Positions 26,639 through 35,664 of a stretch of 64,000 nucleotides of DNA are shown here, in pieces. The stretch's first letter is position 1; each line of letters opens with the position of its first letter. The stretch comes from Bordetella sp. 02P26C-1 (GTDB lineage Bacteria > Pseudomonadota > Gammaproteobacteria > Burkholderiales > Burkholderiaceae_B). The position numbers were made by a program, and so were the translations under genes. Location: the NCBI RefSeq assembly GCF_009763255.1, contig NZ_WSJB01000021.1, positions 62,001 through 126,000 on the forward strand, given 5' to 3'. The notes below the pieces were generated by a model, which worked only from the letters and a program-made list of their open reading frames with translations, was not told where the DNA came from and made no database searches.

Positions 26639-26726
26639 CGGACCTCGCCTGCGCAAATCTTCACCACGCGCTAAAATACTCAGCTTTGCCTGCCCAGCCG
26701 GGGCGGGTTTCCAGCCAGAGTACGAG

Positions 26727-27992
26727 ATGTCCCTTATCGTTCACAAATATGGCGGTACTTCGATGGGCTCGGTCGAGCGCATCCGCAATGTCGCGCGTCG
26801 TGTCGCGAAATGGCATGCCGCTGGCCATCAAGTCGTTGTTGTGCCGTCGGCCATGGCCGGCGAAACCAACCGTCTGTTGGGCTTGGCCCGCGAGATTTCA
26901 ACCCAGCCCGATCCGCGCGAACTGGACATGATCGCGGCGACGGGCGAGCAGGCCAGTAGCGGTCTGTTGGCCCTGGCCCTGCAGGCCGAAGGCGTGGCTG
27001 CTCGCAGTTATGCCGGTTGGCAGGTGCCGGTGCGCACGGATTCGGCCTTTACCAAGGCACGTATCACGTCTATCGACGATGCTCGCATCCGCGCCGACCT
27101 CGACGCCGGTCGCGTTGTCATCGTGACTGGTTTCCAGGGTATCGATCCCGACGGTCACGTCACGACGCTTGGTCGTGGTGGTTCCGACACCTCCGCCGTC
27201 GCCGTTGCCGCGGCGCTCAAAGCCGACGAGTGCTTGATTTATACCGACGTCGATGGCGTCTACACCACCGACCCCCGCGTGGTGCCGCAAGCGCGCCGCA
27301 TGTCGGTCGTGTCGTTCGAAGAAATGCTCGAAATGGCCTCGCTGGGCTCCAAGGTGCTGCAGATTCGCTCGGTCGAATTCGCAGGCAAATACCGTGTCCC
27401 CACGCGTGTGCTGTCCTCGCTGACCGACCCGCTCATTCCGCTCGAAGAAGAAATGTCTTCGGGCACGCTGATTACTTTTGAGGAAGACGAAAAAATGGAA
27501 GCCGCCGTTGTCTCCGGCATCGCCTTCAGCCGCGACGAAGCCAAGATCACCTTGCTGGCCGTGCCCGACACCCCGGGGGTTGCCTACTCGATTCTCGGCC
27601 CCGTGGCCGCCGCCAATATCGACGTCGACATGATCGTGCAGAACCAGTCCGTGGCTGGCACGACCGACTTCTCGTTCACGGTCAACCGCAACGAATTCCA
27701 GCGCACCATCGAACTGCTGCGCCGCGAAGTCGTGCCCGCCGTCAAGGCGCGCGAACTGGTTACCGACGACAAGGTTGCCAAGGTGTCGATCGTTGGCATT
27801 GGCATGCGCTCGCATGTGGGCGTGGCCAGCTTGATGTTCCAAACGCTATCGCAAGAGGGCATCAACATCCAGATGATCAGCACCAGCGAGATCAAGACTT
27901 CGGTCGTGATCGAAGACAAGTACATGGAGCTGGCAGTGCGCTCGCTGCACAAGGCTTTTGGCCTGGACCAGGCGCCTGCTGAAAAAGCTTAA
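26727..27992 (+). CDS. lysC: Aspartate kinase
   Basis: 421 residues. Phosphorylates aspartate at the entry of lysine, threonine and methionine synthesis. N-terminal [17 protein letters not shown] is the kinase signature; [20 protein letters not shown] and [19 protein letters not shown] follow. The C-terminal regulatory part has two ACT domains ([58 protein letters not shown]). This is the stand-alone, lysine/threonine-feedback type. It is followed by tRNA-Ser, the usual order in Bordetella relatives. No lysine riboswitch was seen upstream. Confidence 0.97.
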   Translation: MSLIVHKYGGTSMGSVERIRNVARRVAKWHAAGHQVVVVPSAMAGETNRLLGLAREISTQPDPRELDMIAATGEQASSGLLALALQAEGVAARSYAGWQVPVRTDSAFTKARITSIDDARIRADLDAGRVVIVTGFQGIDPDGHVTTLGRGGSDTSAVAVAAALKADECLIYTDVDGVYTTDPRVVPQARRMSVVSFEEMLEMASLGSKVLQIRSVEFAGKYRVPTRVLSSLTDPLIPLEEEMSSGTLITFEEDEKMEAAVVSGIAFSRDEAKITLLAVPDTPGVAYSILGPVAAANIDVDMIVQNQSVAGTTDFSFTVNRNEFQRTIELLRREVVPAVKARELVTDDKVAKVSIVGIGMRSHVGVASLMFQTLSQEGINIQMISTSEIKTSVVIEDKYMELAVRSLHKAFGLDQAPAEKA

Positions 27993-28006
27993 ATTCTGCA
28001 TAAAAA

Positions 28007-28034
28007 TTTGTGGCGTAGTGAGCTACGCCACAAA
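28007..28034. terminator. Hairpin between lysC and tRNA-Ser
   Basis: A perfect 12-bp stem (TTTGTGGCGTAG / CTACGCCACAAA) with a TGAG loop. On the plus strand it is followed by A rather than T residues, so it may be a processing or attenuation hairpin rather than a classic terminator. Confidence 0.55.
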
Positions 28035-28061
28035 AAATAGTGCTAGAATTGCAAGTTCTGC

Positions 28062-28154
28062 GGAGACGTGGCCGAGTGGTTGAAGGTACTCCCCTGCTAA
28101 GGGAGCATGCGGCTTAAAACTGCATCGAGGGTTCGAATCCCTCCGTCTCCGCCA
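28062..28154 (+). tRNA. tRNA-Ser (anticodon GCU)
   Basis: 93 nt with encoded CCA. Acceptor GGAGACG pairs with CGTCTCC; the anticodon loop CTGCTAA sits between CTCCC and GGGAG, giving anticodon GCT at 28096-28098 (reads AGC/AGU). A long class II variable arm and GGTTCGAATCC T-loop complete it. Confidence 0.97.
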
Positions 28155-28164
28155 GAGTAGAAAA

Positions 28165-28192
28165 AGCCCTTGATATTCAAGGGCTTTTTTAT
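28165..28192 (+). terminator. Rho-independent terminator after tRNA-Ser
   Basis: AGCCCTTGA / TCAAGGGCT with a 3-nt loop, A-run before and TTTTTTATTTT after. Confidence 0.92.
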
Positions 28193-28432
28193 TTTCGTCA
28201 GCTACTGCCTCACAGTCCTAGACGAGGGTGGGCCTTAACAGCTCATCGAACTTTTCCCTCGGGCCCGTGCACAGCGATCAAGCGCTTATCGCTCAGAGTG
28301 TTTCGTCAATCTGCCCATCGACTCACACGTCAACATCCAGAGGTCCAACGAATAAAAGTCGTGGAGGTTTTCTCTTAGCTGGTTTATCGTCGCCTCACTG
28401 TCGCGATCAAGAACCATAGTCAGGAGAGAATA

Positions 28433-29101
28433 ATGGGGTTACAGCGAGTGATGGCTTCGGTGGTATTGGCGGGCACGTTCGTGCTGGCAGGCTGCGCATC
28501 AAAGGTGCCTACCGCAAATCAATACTCTGGCTTTCTGGGCGACTATACGGATCTGCACCAGACCGTATCGGCATCGGGTGCGCCGGTGTTACGGTGGGTA
28601 GAGCCGGGTTTTGATCCACGGAAATACAAAGCGTTGGTGTATGAGCCCGTGCGGTTTTACCCTCGGCCCGAGCCCAACGGCCAGGTCAGTCAGCAGGCCT
28701 TGGATGGACTGTTGACCTATACCAATGCACAACTACGCGAGGCGGCGGCAAAACGGTTGCCTCTGGTCAACTCACCGGGGGAGGGCGTGTTGATCTTTCG
28801 TGGGGCGATCACAGCGGTCAATACCAGTGATCGCGATTTAAAGCCGCGTGAGTTGATCCCGGTCGCATTGGTGATTGCCGGAACCCGTGCCGCCGCGGGC
28901 ATGCGGCCCAAGGACACCAATCTCTATTTCGAAGGCGAGTTGCTTGACGGCGTTACGAAAAAGCCTGTCTTGAAGGTCGTACGCAAGGGGCAAGGAAAGC
29001 AAGTCGACAACTCAGAACAGCAGGTCACGCTCGAGGATCTGAAAGGTGTGATCGATGGCCTGGCAGCCGACGCCGCTATGTTCGATGTTGTGAAAAAATA
29101 G
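28433..29101 (+). CDS. DUF3313-type lipoprotein
   Basis: 222 residues with lipobox LAGC after a hydrophobic signal (VMASVVLAGTFVLAGC), so it should be lipid-anchored in the envelope. The mature start SGFLGDYTDLHQ and RWVEPGFDPRKYKALVYEPV are the pattern of DUF3313 proteins, a family of unknown function; the conserved FRGAITAVNTSD and ELIPVALVIAGTRAAAGMRP stretches are also present. CAGGAG precedes the ATG. It stands alone, followed by a hairpin at 29109. Confidence 0.82.
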   Translation: MGLQRVMASVVLAGTFVLAGCASKVPTANQYSGFLGDYTDLHQTVSASGAPVLRWVEPGFDPRKYKALVYEPVRFYPRPEPNGQVSQQALDGLLTYTNAQLREAAAKRLPLVNSPGEGVLIFRGAITAVNTSDRDLKPRELIPVALVIAGTRAAAGMRPKDTNLYFEGELLDGVTKKPVLKVVRKGQGKQVDNSEQQVTLEDLKGVIDGLAADAAMFDVVKK

Positions 29102-29108
29102 CGACGTG

Positions 29109-29136
29109 GGACAGGACTTCCGGCACAGTCCTGTCC
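29109..29136 (+). terminator. Hairpin after the DUF3313 lipoprotein
   Basis: 10-bp stem GGACAGGACT / AGTCCTGTCC with an 8-nt loop just after the stop codon; only a short AT-rich tail follows. Confidence 0.55.
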
Positions 29137-29218
29137 TATATTCCAGGTCAGCTCTTAGCGGCTTCTGCTGAAAGCATTTTCTCGAAATACCAATCACAAG
29201 GTAGCGGTACCCCAGCGT

Positions 29219-29944
29219 ATGAAACGTCTGAATCCGGCACATGCCCGGAAAATAATCAACGCGTTAAACGTGCTGGCAGTGATCGCGTCCGTATGCCTTG
29301 TGGTGAGCGTTTCGCTGGAAGCATTCAGCGATCAGCCGTTCACCGCGAGAACGGTGTATTTCGACGTGGAGTTCTGGATCTGCCTCTATTTCATCGTCGA
29401 TTTTTTTCTACAGCTTTTACTTGCCGAGCGCAGGTGGCGCTTTTTCAGGCGCTACTTTGTCATATTGCTGCTGTCGATTCCGTACCTGTCGCTCATCGGT
29501 GACGCGTATTTTCATTTGAGCGCCGAGCAAATATATATTTTGCGGTTGATACCCTTGGCGCGAGGCGCGGCGGCGCTGGTGCTTATTGTCTCCATCATCG
29601 TGCGGCACAATACGACAGCGCTTTTTATCTCGTATTTGATCTTTCTTATCTCCGTTGTCTATTTCATCACGCTCATCTTTTACGTCGTCGAGCGGGGCGT
29701 GAATGGCGAGATTAAGACTTACGCGGATTCGCTTTGGTGGGCGGCGATGACTGTGACGACGGTAGGCTCCACTATCCAACCGGTGACCGTTGCGGGAAAG
29801 ATCATCACCACCATATTGGCGATGCTGGGGATGACGATATTTCCCATCTTTACCGCATACATTACGACGATCATCAATCGAATCAGTCAGCGTGAAATCA
29901 CGGCCCGCGCCCACTCGGCCAATCTGTCGAATTCCCCGCACTGA
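29219..29944 (+). CDS. Ion channel of the voltage-gated-like/two-pore (Ion_trans_2) type
   Basis: 241 residues with six hydrophobic segments in the voltage-gated-channel arrangement: helices at about 13-34, 46-70, 80-100, 105-125, 135-160, a pore loop, then 195-220. The pore reads SLWWAAMTVTTVGSTIQPVT: the TVG of the K+ filter is retained, but the canonical GYG is replaced by GST. An S4-like segment (LRLIPLARGAAALVLIVSII) has few positive charges, so voltage sensing is doubtful. Ion selectivity is uncertain. Its 3' end overlaps the convergent LysR gene by 47 bp. Codon use is AT-richer than the neighbours. Confidence 0.8.
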   Translation: MKRLNPAHARKIINALNVLAVIASVCLVVSVSLEAFSDQPFTARTVYFDVEFWICLYFIVDFFLQLLLAERRWRFFRRYFVILLLSIPYLSLIGDAYFHLSAEQIYILRLIPLARGAAALVLIVSIIVRHNTTALFISYLIFLISVVYFITLIFYVVERGVNGEIKTYADSLWWAAMTVTTVGSTIQPVTVAGKIITTILAMLGMTIFPIFTAYITTIINRISQREITARAHSANLSNSPH

Positions 29945-30809
29945 AACGCGCTTTGGCCGCTTCGATAAACGCCCGCACGTTTGGATGGTCCTGGCGTCCA
30001 CCCTGGAACAGCAATGACACGGGTATGGCGGGCCCGGCATCGGTGATCAGGTGCTCCAGGACGCCTGATTTCAGTTCGTCGACAATCTGATACGAGAGCG
30101 CCCGCACGACACCGAGTCCCGCCACCGCGGCAGCGATCGCGGCCTCCACATTGTTGACGGACAGTCGCGCGGTCGGGCCCAGGCGGCGCGCATCGTCCAA
30201 CCCCCAGCCGTGATTGAGTCCATATTCGTCCTCGGTCCATATCAGCGCGTGGGTGCTCAACTCGTTAATCGATCGCGGCCGGCCATGACGCAGGAGATAG
30301 TTGGGGCTGGCGGCAAAAACGCGCCGCACCTCCGCCACGGGCAGTGTATGCATCGAGCTATCGGGCAGGTGCGCGATCCGCACCGCGATATCGATGCCCT
30401 CATCGACCAGATTGACCACCCGATCCAGTAATAACAGTCTGATCCGCAGGTCCGGATACCGTTCCAGCAGTTCCACCACGATAGGCTGAATGTGCCGCCT
30501 GCCGAACAACACGGGCGCGGTCACTGTTAACAGTCCGCTCGGTGCCGTGGCACGCCCGCGCACGACATCAAAGGCGCGATCGATCTCCGCGATACCCGCC
30601 CGACACCTTTCCAGAAACAAGGTGCCTTCTTCGGTCAGACGCACGCTGCGGGTGGTGCGTCGTAGCAACTGCACGCCCAGACGTCCCTCCAGCGCTGCGA
30701 TAGTGCGCGACACGGTCGTAGGCGACAGGTGCATCTGCCGGCCGGCCTCGGCAAAGCTGGCGTGCTCCGCCACACTGACAAAAAGCCGCAAGGTACGCAG
30801 TCGATCCAT
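29898..30809 (-). CDS. LysR family transcriptional regulator
   Basis: 303 residues. N-terminal HTH (MDRLRTLRLFVSVAEHASFA, GRQMHLSPTTVSRTIAALEG, RLGVQLLRRTTRSVRLTEEG) followed by the periplasmic-binding-like effector domain. The sequence is of the subgroup close to those regulating GST or drug/aromatic detoxification genes (FERRVNLVDEG-like segment LLLDRVVNLVDEGIDIAVRI). It is divergent from the GST gene with 119 bp between starts, so GST and VOC control is likely. The 3' end runs into the ion-channel gene. Confidence 0.93.
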   Translation of the reverse strand: MDRLRTLRLFVSVAEHASFAEAGRQMHLSPTTVSRTIAALEGRLGVQLLRRTTRSVRLTEEGTLFLERCRAGIAEIDRAFDVVRGRATAPSGLLTVTAPVLFGRRHIQPIVVELLERYPDLRIRLLLLDRVVNLVDEGIDIAVRIAHLPDSSMHTLPVAEVRRVFAASPNYLLRHGRPRSINELSTHALIWTEDEYGLNHGWGLDDARRLGPTARLSVNNVEAAIAAAVAGLGVVRALSYQIVDELKSGVLEHLITDAGPAIPVSLLFQGGRQDHPNVRAFIEAAKARFSAGNSTDWPSGRGP

Positions 30810-30928
30810 GGGTGAACGTCCGGGATGATTGATAGCAAATATCGCAATAGTGAAATGCGTTCTTGCCTGATTGTGCCAGTTTCACGCCAAGTTCAGAATG
30901 GATTCCTCTTCAACCGGAGCAGACTGTC

Positions 30929-31543
30929 GTGAAACTCTACTTCCATCCTCTATCCGGGCACGCCCACCGCGCGGCTCTGTTCTTGTCGCTGTTGAGTGTT
31001 CCTCACACGCTGAACCCCGTGGATCTGGCCGCGGGCGAGCATAAGCGTCCTGACTATCTCGCCATCAACGCTTTTGGCGAAGTGCCCGTGCTCGATGACG
31101 ATGGTGTCATCATCGCGGACTCGCTGGCGATATTGGTTTATCTCGCGCGCAAATTCGGTTCTGCGCATTGGCTGCCCACGGACCCGGTCGCCGAGGCGCA
31201 TGTACAGCGATGGTTATCGGTCGCGGCGGGCAAAGTGGCTTATGGAGCTTGCGCGGCCAGACTGATCACCGTGTTTGGCGCGTCTTTCAACGCGGAGGAA
31301 GTCATCGCGCGCGCGCATGCAACGCTGGCGGTCATGGAAACCACGTTGGCGACACAGCGTTGGCTCGCAGGCGACTCGACACCTACGATCGCGGACATCG
31401 CCCTTTATAGCTATACCGAGCGCGCACCCGAAGGCAATGTTGATCTGTCGGCGTACCCCAACGTCCAGCGTTGGCTGCGTCAGGTGGAAGCCTTACCAGG
31501 GTTTCTGCCTTTTCAGCGCACCCGTGCTGGCCTCGAAGCTTGA
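30929..31543 (+). CDS. Glutathione S-transferase family protein
   Basis: 204 residues from a GTG preceded by GGAG. The thioredoxin-like N-terminal domain ([40 protein letters not shown] with the cis-Pro and the GSH gamma-glutamyl contact in DSLAI) and all-helical C-domain ([35 protein letters not shown]) are standard. The putative catalytic Ser/Tyr position carries Ser in HPLSGH. It lies 31 bp before a VOC-fold gene and is divergent from a LysR gene, suggesting a small detoxification unit. Substrate unknown. Confidence 0.92.
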   Translation: MKLYFHPLSGHAHRAALFLSLLSVPHTLNPVDLAAGEHKRPDYLAINAFGEVPVLDDDGVIIADSLAILVYLARKFGSAHWLPTDPVAEAHVQRWLSVAAGKVAYGACAARLITVFGASFNAEEVIARAHATLAVMETTLATQRWLAGDSTPTIADIALYSYTERAPEGNVDLSAYPNVQRWLRQVEALPGFLPFQRTRAGLEA

Positions 31544-31574
31544 TGACGAATCCACACTCCTTCAGGAAATCTCC

Positions 31575-31985
31575 ATGAACTTTAATTCTTTACGTCTAGA
31601 TCATTTCGGTATTCGTGTCACGGATCTGGCGAGAGCGGAAGCGTTTTATGCAAAGCTCGGGTTTATACGCGACCCGGCCGAATATGCCCCGCAAGCACAT
31701 GCCTGTGGTCTTGTGCATCCCACTGGCTTGCGAATCCATTTGATTTTCAACGGCATCGGCGCGGAGGAAGGCAATGTTTTGCTGGATGCCGCCGTCAAAC
31801 GTCCGGGCTATACACATGCCGCCTTCATCGTGGAAAGCATGAACGATCTGGTGGAGTGGCTCGCCCGAGAGAACATCCGGATCAGCGAGGGCCCGGTGAT
31901 CATGGGACATGGTCGGCGCAACGTATGTTTTATCCGCGACCCGGATTTGAACGTGCTGGAATTCAACGAGATTTTGGCCCATTGA
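31575..31985 (+). CDS. VOC superfamily (glyoxalase/bleomycin-resistance fold) protein
   Basis: 136 residues. Paired beta-alpha-beta-beta-beta modules with the metal-ligand positions of the fold: LRLDHFGIRVTDLARAEAFY (His), the paired HAAFIVESMNDLVEWLARE (His), and the C-terminal FIRDPDLNVLEFNEI (Glu). Glyoxalase-type or dioxygenase activities are both possible. AGGA lies before the ATG; it follows the GST gene closely and is likely cotranscribed. Confidence 0.9.
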   Translation: MNFNSLRLDHFGIRVTDLARAEAFYAKLGFIRDPAEYAPQAHACGLVHPTGLRIHLIFNGIGAEEGNVLLDAAVKRPGYTHAAFIVESMNDLVEWLARENIRISEGPVIMGHGRRNVCFIRDPDLNVLEFNEILAH

Positions 31986-32010
31986 AGCGCGGCTTTCCCG
32001 GCGTTGTCTC

Positions 32011-32715
32011 TCAAACTGTCGGGGCGCGGTACAGCAGGTAGCGCACCCCTTCGCCTGCCGGCAAGTCGAGCGCCAGCAAACGCGCCGACTCATCGTGGTC
32101 ATTTCGGATATCTACGTCGGCGCCACGAAATAGGAGCGCCTTGCAGCATTCATAGTGCTTGTTCTTCATGGCCAGCAGCATCGGGGTGTTGCCTTCATGG
32201 TCCCGCGCGTTTACGACCATGTGCCACAGCGTGTCCAGCGCGTCTTGTCGTTCAAAGTCGCAATCGTAGACGATTTTCATATCGATCAGCGCATCGCTGG
32301 CCTCGTCCACAGACAGGTGCTCCAGGCTATCCAGCCATGCGGTCAGCCGGCACTTCAGCATGGGCAGGATGGCGTCGTGATTATTCTCCATGGCCAACAT
32401 CAACGGTGTGCGTCCGGTATCGCGTGTGCGCAGGTTCCAGACCTCAAAGGGTAAATTGTCTACGCACACCTCCAATGCTTTGTACTTGCCGTGTTCGGCG
32501 GCGTAATGCAGCGGTGAGCGGTCGGCGTCTGGGAGGGCCGCCAGGATGCGCGCGCGTTCATCGCTGTCGGTGAGCAGAGCCGTGAGGGCTGTCACGTCAT
32601 CCTGGTCGATGTAGGCTATCAGTTTTTGTATCACGGCGTGCTGTCGGACGGGTTCGCTATCGGGCCACAGGCTGGAGAGCAGGTTGCCGGCGGATGCAAG
32701 TACGTTGGGGATCAT
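32011..32715 (-). CDS. Ankyrin-repeat protein
   Basis: 234 residues. Several ankyrin units are readable: RSPLHYAAEHGKYKALEVCV, GRTPLMLAMENNHDAILPML, GNTPMLLAMKNKHYECCKAL and FRGADVDIRNDHDESARLLA. No signal peptide or membrane helix; probably cytoplasmic or an effector-type interaction protein. It is a single gene, with no neighbour suggesting a partner. Some bacterial ankyrin proteins protect against oxidants or are immunity proteins, but nothing here decides. Confidence 0.85.
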   Translation of the reverse strand: MIPNVLASAGNLLSSLWPDSEPVRQHAVIQKLIAYIDQDDVTALTALLTDSDERARILAALPDADRSPLHYAAEHGKYKALEVCVDNLPFEVWNLRTRDTGRTPLMLAMENNHDAILPMLKCRLTAWLDSLEHLSVDEASDALIDMKIVYDCDFERQDALDTLWHMVVNARDHEGNTPMLLAMKNKHYECCKALLFRGADVDIRNDHDESARLLALDLPAGEGVRYLLYRAPTV

Positions 32716-32911
32716 CTAGGCATATCGCATTGAATGGGTGGATCGGATGAGCGGCGCGCGCACGGACAGGATTTCCGCCCGTGCTTTGCGCTTGCAATTG
32801 CAATACACCCACCGCCAAGAATCTGCGGTGAACATGTTCGACATGTACAAAAATAGGACTGGACCGAGGGAATGCCGCTGCTCGCGGCGATCACGCCGTG
32901 CAAATCTCGAT

Positions 32912-32940
32912 TTGCGCACACAAAGAAATGTGTGTTATAT
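32912..32940 (+). promoter_or_regulatory. Sigma-70 promoter of tRNA-Arg copy 1
   Basis: TTGCGC (-35, 32912-32917), 17-bp spacer, TTATAT (-10, 32935-32940); transcription would start about 7 bp before the tRNA. Confidence 0.65.
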
Positions 32941-32953
32941 TCTTTTTCTTGCA

Positions 32954-33030
32954 GCGCCCGTAGCTCAGTTGGATAGAGTACTTGGCTACGAACCAAGGGG
33001 TCGTGGGTTCGAATCCTGCCGGGCGCGCCA
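32954..33030 (+). tRNA. tRNA-Arg (anticodon ACG), copy 1
   Basis: 77 nt with encoded CCA. GCGCCCG pairs with CGGGCGC; the anticodon stem CTTGG/CCAAG encloses CTACGAA (anticodon ACG). Identical to the copy at 35438. Confidence 0.97.
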
Positions 33031-33036
33031 AAAATT

Positions 33037-33069
33037 AAAAAGGGGTCTCCATTTGGGGACCCCTTTTTT
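33037..33069. terminator. Bidirectional terminator between tRNA-Arg copy 1 and the AraC gene
   Basis: AAAAAGGGGTCTCC / GGGGACCCCTTTTTT hairpin, with A-run and T-run on opposite sides, separating the plus-strand tRNA from the convergent minus-strand AraC gene. Confidence 0.92.
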
Positions 33070-33875
33070 CATGTGCCGGATGTTCGCAGGAAAGCCTGCG
33101 GAGATTTTCCCAGCGCGCGGCGAAACATCGCGGTGAAGGCGCTGGGACTGCGATAGCCCAGTTCTGCCGCCACCCGTGCGACAGCTTGTCCGAGAGACAG
33201 GCGGTTCACCGCATCGGCCAGGCGTACCTGCTGCACCCACTGCCGATAATTCAAGCCCAATTCTGACTGAAACAGACGGATCAGCGTGCGTCCGCTTGCG
33301 CCTACTTCTTCGCCCCATTCATGAACGGTGCGATTCAGATCGGGTTGCAGCAGGATGGTCCGGCAGACGGTCTGCAGCCGACGGTCGCGCGGCCACGGTA
33401 TGCGAATAGGGATACGTGGGGCGTCGTGTAGTTCGGTCAGCAACAGCGCAGCGATCTGCCCCCCGCGGCCCTCTACCGCGTATTCCTGCGGCTGAGCCGC
33501 CAGCGCCAGAATCAGCTCTCGCAATAGCCCGGATACCTCGATTACCTGGCAATGACGCCACAACGTCGCCGCGGCTGCACCATGCAGGTAGAGGCTGCGC
33601 ATCTGTACGGCGCCCATCATCTCAATACCGTGCGTGACGCCGGGCGGCACCCATAAGGCGCGCAACGGTGGCAGGGTCCAGACGCCGTCCGGCGTGGTGA
33701 CACGCATGACACCCTCGATGGCATAGATCAGTTGCCCTTCCTCGTGACTGTGCGCGCCGGTCGTCTGGCTAGGCGAGTACGCTTTCGCCAGGGCGGTTAC
33801 CGGGCGCAAGACGGTGGATGCGGGCTCGATATGAACCAAAGGCGGCAGCGCCTGGGATGGGACGGCAGGTGGCAT
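33069..33875 (-). CDS. AraC family transcriptional regulator (NimR-like)
   Basis: 268 residues. N-terminal cupin sensor (TGAHSHEEGQLIYAIEGVMR, LPPLRALWVPPGVTHGIEMM) and C-terminal double HTH (VGASGRTLIRLFQSELGLN, YRQWVQQVRLADAVNRLSLG, ELGYRSPSAFTAMFRRALGK). This pattern matches the NimR/YdeO group that controls adjacent efflux pumps. It is divergent from an MFS transporter, fitting that role. A GTG one codon upstream could also start it. Confidence 0.92.
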   Translation of the reverse strand: MPPAVPSQALPPLVHIEPASTVLRPVTALAKAYSPSQTTGAHSHEEGQLIYAIEGVMRVTTPDGVWTLPPLRALWVPPGVTHGIEMMGAVQMRSLYLHGAAAATLWRHCQVIEVSGLLRELILALAAQPQEYAVEGRGGQIAALLLTELHDAPRIPIRIPWPRDRRLQTVCRTILLQPDLNRTVHEWGEEVGASGRTLIRLFQSELGLNYRQWVQQVRLADAVNRLSLGQAVARVAAELGYRSPSAFTAMFRRALGKSPQAFLRTSGT

Positions 33876-34034
33876 CACTATGTCACTTAGGCGATAGAAA
33901 ATGGCACCTCAGTGCGAGAGAGACTTTATACACTGTTTGTTCGCACCCGCCCCGGTTGCCTATTCCGCTCTGTCGTTTGCGAGATGGGTTGCCGGCCTCG
34001 ATCCAAAACTCCCCGGTTGCCCGGTTAGCTTGCC

Positions 34035-35381
34035 ATGACCACTGTTCCTTCTGCTTCGACCGGTGCTAATGCCGCGACGATTCCCGTTGCTGGCGTTGCG
34101 CGGGCAGGTTCCACTAGTTCCATGGTGTCTGATCCGTCAGTGCCCACACCCTCGGGCGGCCCAGCAATGGATGCTTCGGCGGCTAATGTGCCGCAGGCGA
34201 TGCCTGCGACTTCGTTCAAGGTTCTGGGCGCGATCAGTGTCGCGCACATGATGAACGACATGATCCAGTCGATCCTGTTGGCGATCTATCCGATGCTGAA
34301 GGATTCGTTTGATCTCAGCTTTGCCCAAATCGGGATGCTGACGTTGACGTATCAGCTCGCCGCGTCGCTGTTGCAGCCTGGCATTGGCTTGTACACGGAT
34401 AAACGGCCCATTCCCTATTCGCTGGCGGTGGGCATGGGCTTCACGCTGGTGGGTTTGCTGCTTCTCGCCTATGCACCGTCGTTTCCGTATCTGCTGACCG
34501 CGGCGGCGCTGGTCGGAACCGGATCCTCGATTTTTCACCCCGAGTCGTCCCGAGTGGCCCGCATGGCCTCGGGCGGGCGTCATGGTCTGGCACAGTCCTT
34601 ATTCCAGGTCGGCGGAAATGTGGGCTCCGCGCTTGGGCCATTGCTGGCCGCGTTGATTATTATTCCGCACGGGCAGGGTAGTGTTGCGTGGTTTTCCTGG
34701 GCCGCGCTTTTCGGCATCATCGTCCTGATCGGCATCGGGCGTTGGTATGCCGCTAACCGTGCACTGCTCAAGCCACGCGCGCGCAGTGGTGGCCATGTCG
34801 TCACATTGAGCCGCAACAAGGTCCTGGGCGCGTTAGGCGTGCTGGCGCTGCTAATTTTCTCGAAATACTTTTACCTCGCCAGTTTGAACAGCTATTTCAC
34901 GTTTTATTTGATGGACAAGTTCGATGTGTCCATGCGTTCGGCGCAGCTGTACCTGTTCCTGTTCCTGGCGGCTGTCGCGGTCGGCACGCTGGCCGGCGGG
35001 CCCGTGGGCGATCGCATCGGTCGCAAGATCGTGATTTGGGTATCTATTCTGGGTGTGACGCCGTTCACGATGATGTTGCCGCATGCAAATCTGTTTTGGA
35101 CTGGGGTGCTTGTGGTCATCATCGGCGTCATCCTGGCCTCCGCATTTTCCGCCATCGTGGTCTACGCGCAGGAACTTGTGCCAGGGAAGGTCGGAATGAT
35201 CGCGGGGCTCTTCTTTGGGTTCGCCTTCGGGATGGGCGGACTAGGCGCCGCTGCACTGGGTAGACTCGCCGACGCGACCAGCATTGGATACGTTTATCAG
35301 GTGTGTGCTTATCTGCCGCTGCTGGGGCTGGTCGCGTTCTGGTTGCCCGATATCGAGGGAAGGAAGAAAAAAGCAGCCTGA
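34035..35381 (+). CDS. MFS transporter, fosmidomycin-resistance (Fsr) type
   Basis: 448 residues with 12 membrane helices. Fsr-family landmarks: FKVLGAISVAHMMNDMIQSI, LLAIYPMLKDSFDLSFAQIG, GTGSSIFHPESSRVARMASG (conserved HPE), GLAQSLFQVGGNVGSALGPL and DRIGRKIVIW. The family exports drugs such as fosmidomycin. The first 60 residues are Ala/Ser/Pro/Thr-rich and unlike the family, so the true start may be a later ATG (34167 or 34200). No convincing Shine-Dalgarno precedes 34035. It is divergent from the AraC regulator. Confidence 0.88.
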   Translation: MTTVPSASTGANAATIPVAGVARAGSTSSMVSDPSVPTPSGGPAMDASAANVPQAMPATSFKVLGAISVAHMMNDMIQSILLAIYPMLKDSFDLSFAQIGMLTLTYQLAASLLQPGIGLYTDKRPIPYSLAVGMGFTLVGLLLLAYAPSFPYLLTAAALVGTGSSIFHPESSRVARMASGGRHGLAQSLFQVGGNVGSALGPLLAALIIIPHGQGSVAWFSWAALFGIIVLIGIGRWYAANRALLKPRARSGGHVVTLSRNKVLGALGVLALLIFSKYFYLASLNSYFTFYLMDKFDVSMRSAQLYLFLFLAAVAVGTLAGGPVGDRIGRKIVIWVSILGVTPFTMMLPHANLFWTGVLVVIIGVILASAFSAIVVYAQELVPGKVGMIAGLFFGFAFGMGGLGAAALGRLADATSIGYVYQVCAYLPLLGLVAFWLPDIEGRKKKAA

Positions 35382-35392
35382 AACTCCGCCGC

Positions 35393-35420
35393 TGGACAAG
35401 TTAAAAAAATCAGTTATAAT
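35393..35420 (+). promoter_or_regulatory. Sigma-70 promoter of tRNA-Arg copy 2
   Basis: TGGACA (35393-35398), 16-bp spacer, perfect TATAAT (35415-35420), about 18 bp before the tRNA. Confidence 0.75.
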
Positions 35421-35437
35421 TTCGCCTCTTCATCAGC

Positions 35438-35514
35438 GCGCCCGTAGCTCAGTTGGATAGAGTACTTGGCTACGAACCAAGGGGTCGTGGGTTCGAATCC
35501 TGCCGGGCGCGCCA
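35438..35514 (+). tRNA. tRNA-Arg (anticodon ACG), copy 2
   Basis: 77 nt, base-for-base the same as the copy at 32954, with its own promoter and terminator. The two copies are direct repeats bracketing the AraC and MFS genes. Confidence 0.97.
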
Positions 35515-35527
35515 CTCAGTATTGCAA

Positions 35528-35561
35528 AAAATGGCACTTCTTTGGAAGTGCCATTTTTTTT
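35528..35561 (+). terminator. Rho-independent terminator after tRNA-Arg copy 2
   Basis: 10-bp stem ATGGCACTTC / GAAGTGCCAT with TTTG loop, A-run before and eight T after. Confidence 0.93.
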
Positions 35562-35664
35562 CTGATGCGGATATCGATAGTCTCGCCGACATCGGCGCCG
35601 CTGATCCCGGTGCTGCCGCGCACCGTGTAGTCGTGCGGTCAGGGTTGACCGCGCACGGAGACGA

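Noticed and set aside
26639-26726. Lysine riboswitch upstream of lysC
   Set aside because: The interval is only 88 bp and shows none of the conserved helices of that riboswitch.
35562-35664. Possible gene remnant after tRNA-Arg copy 2
   Set aside because: The minus strand reads a plausible peptide for about 25 codons, but nothing identifies it as part of an integrase or other gene.
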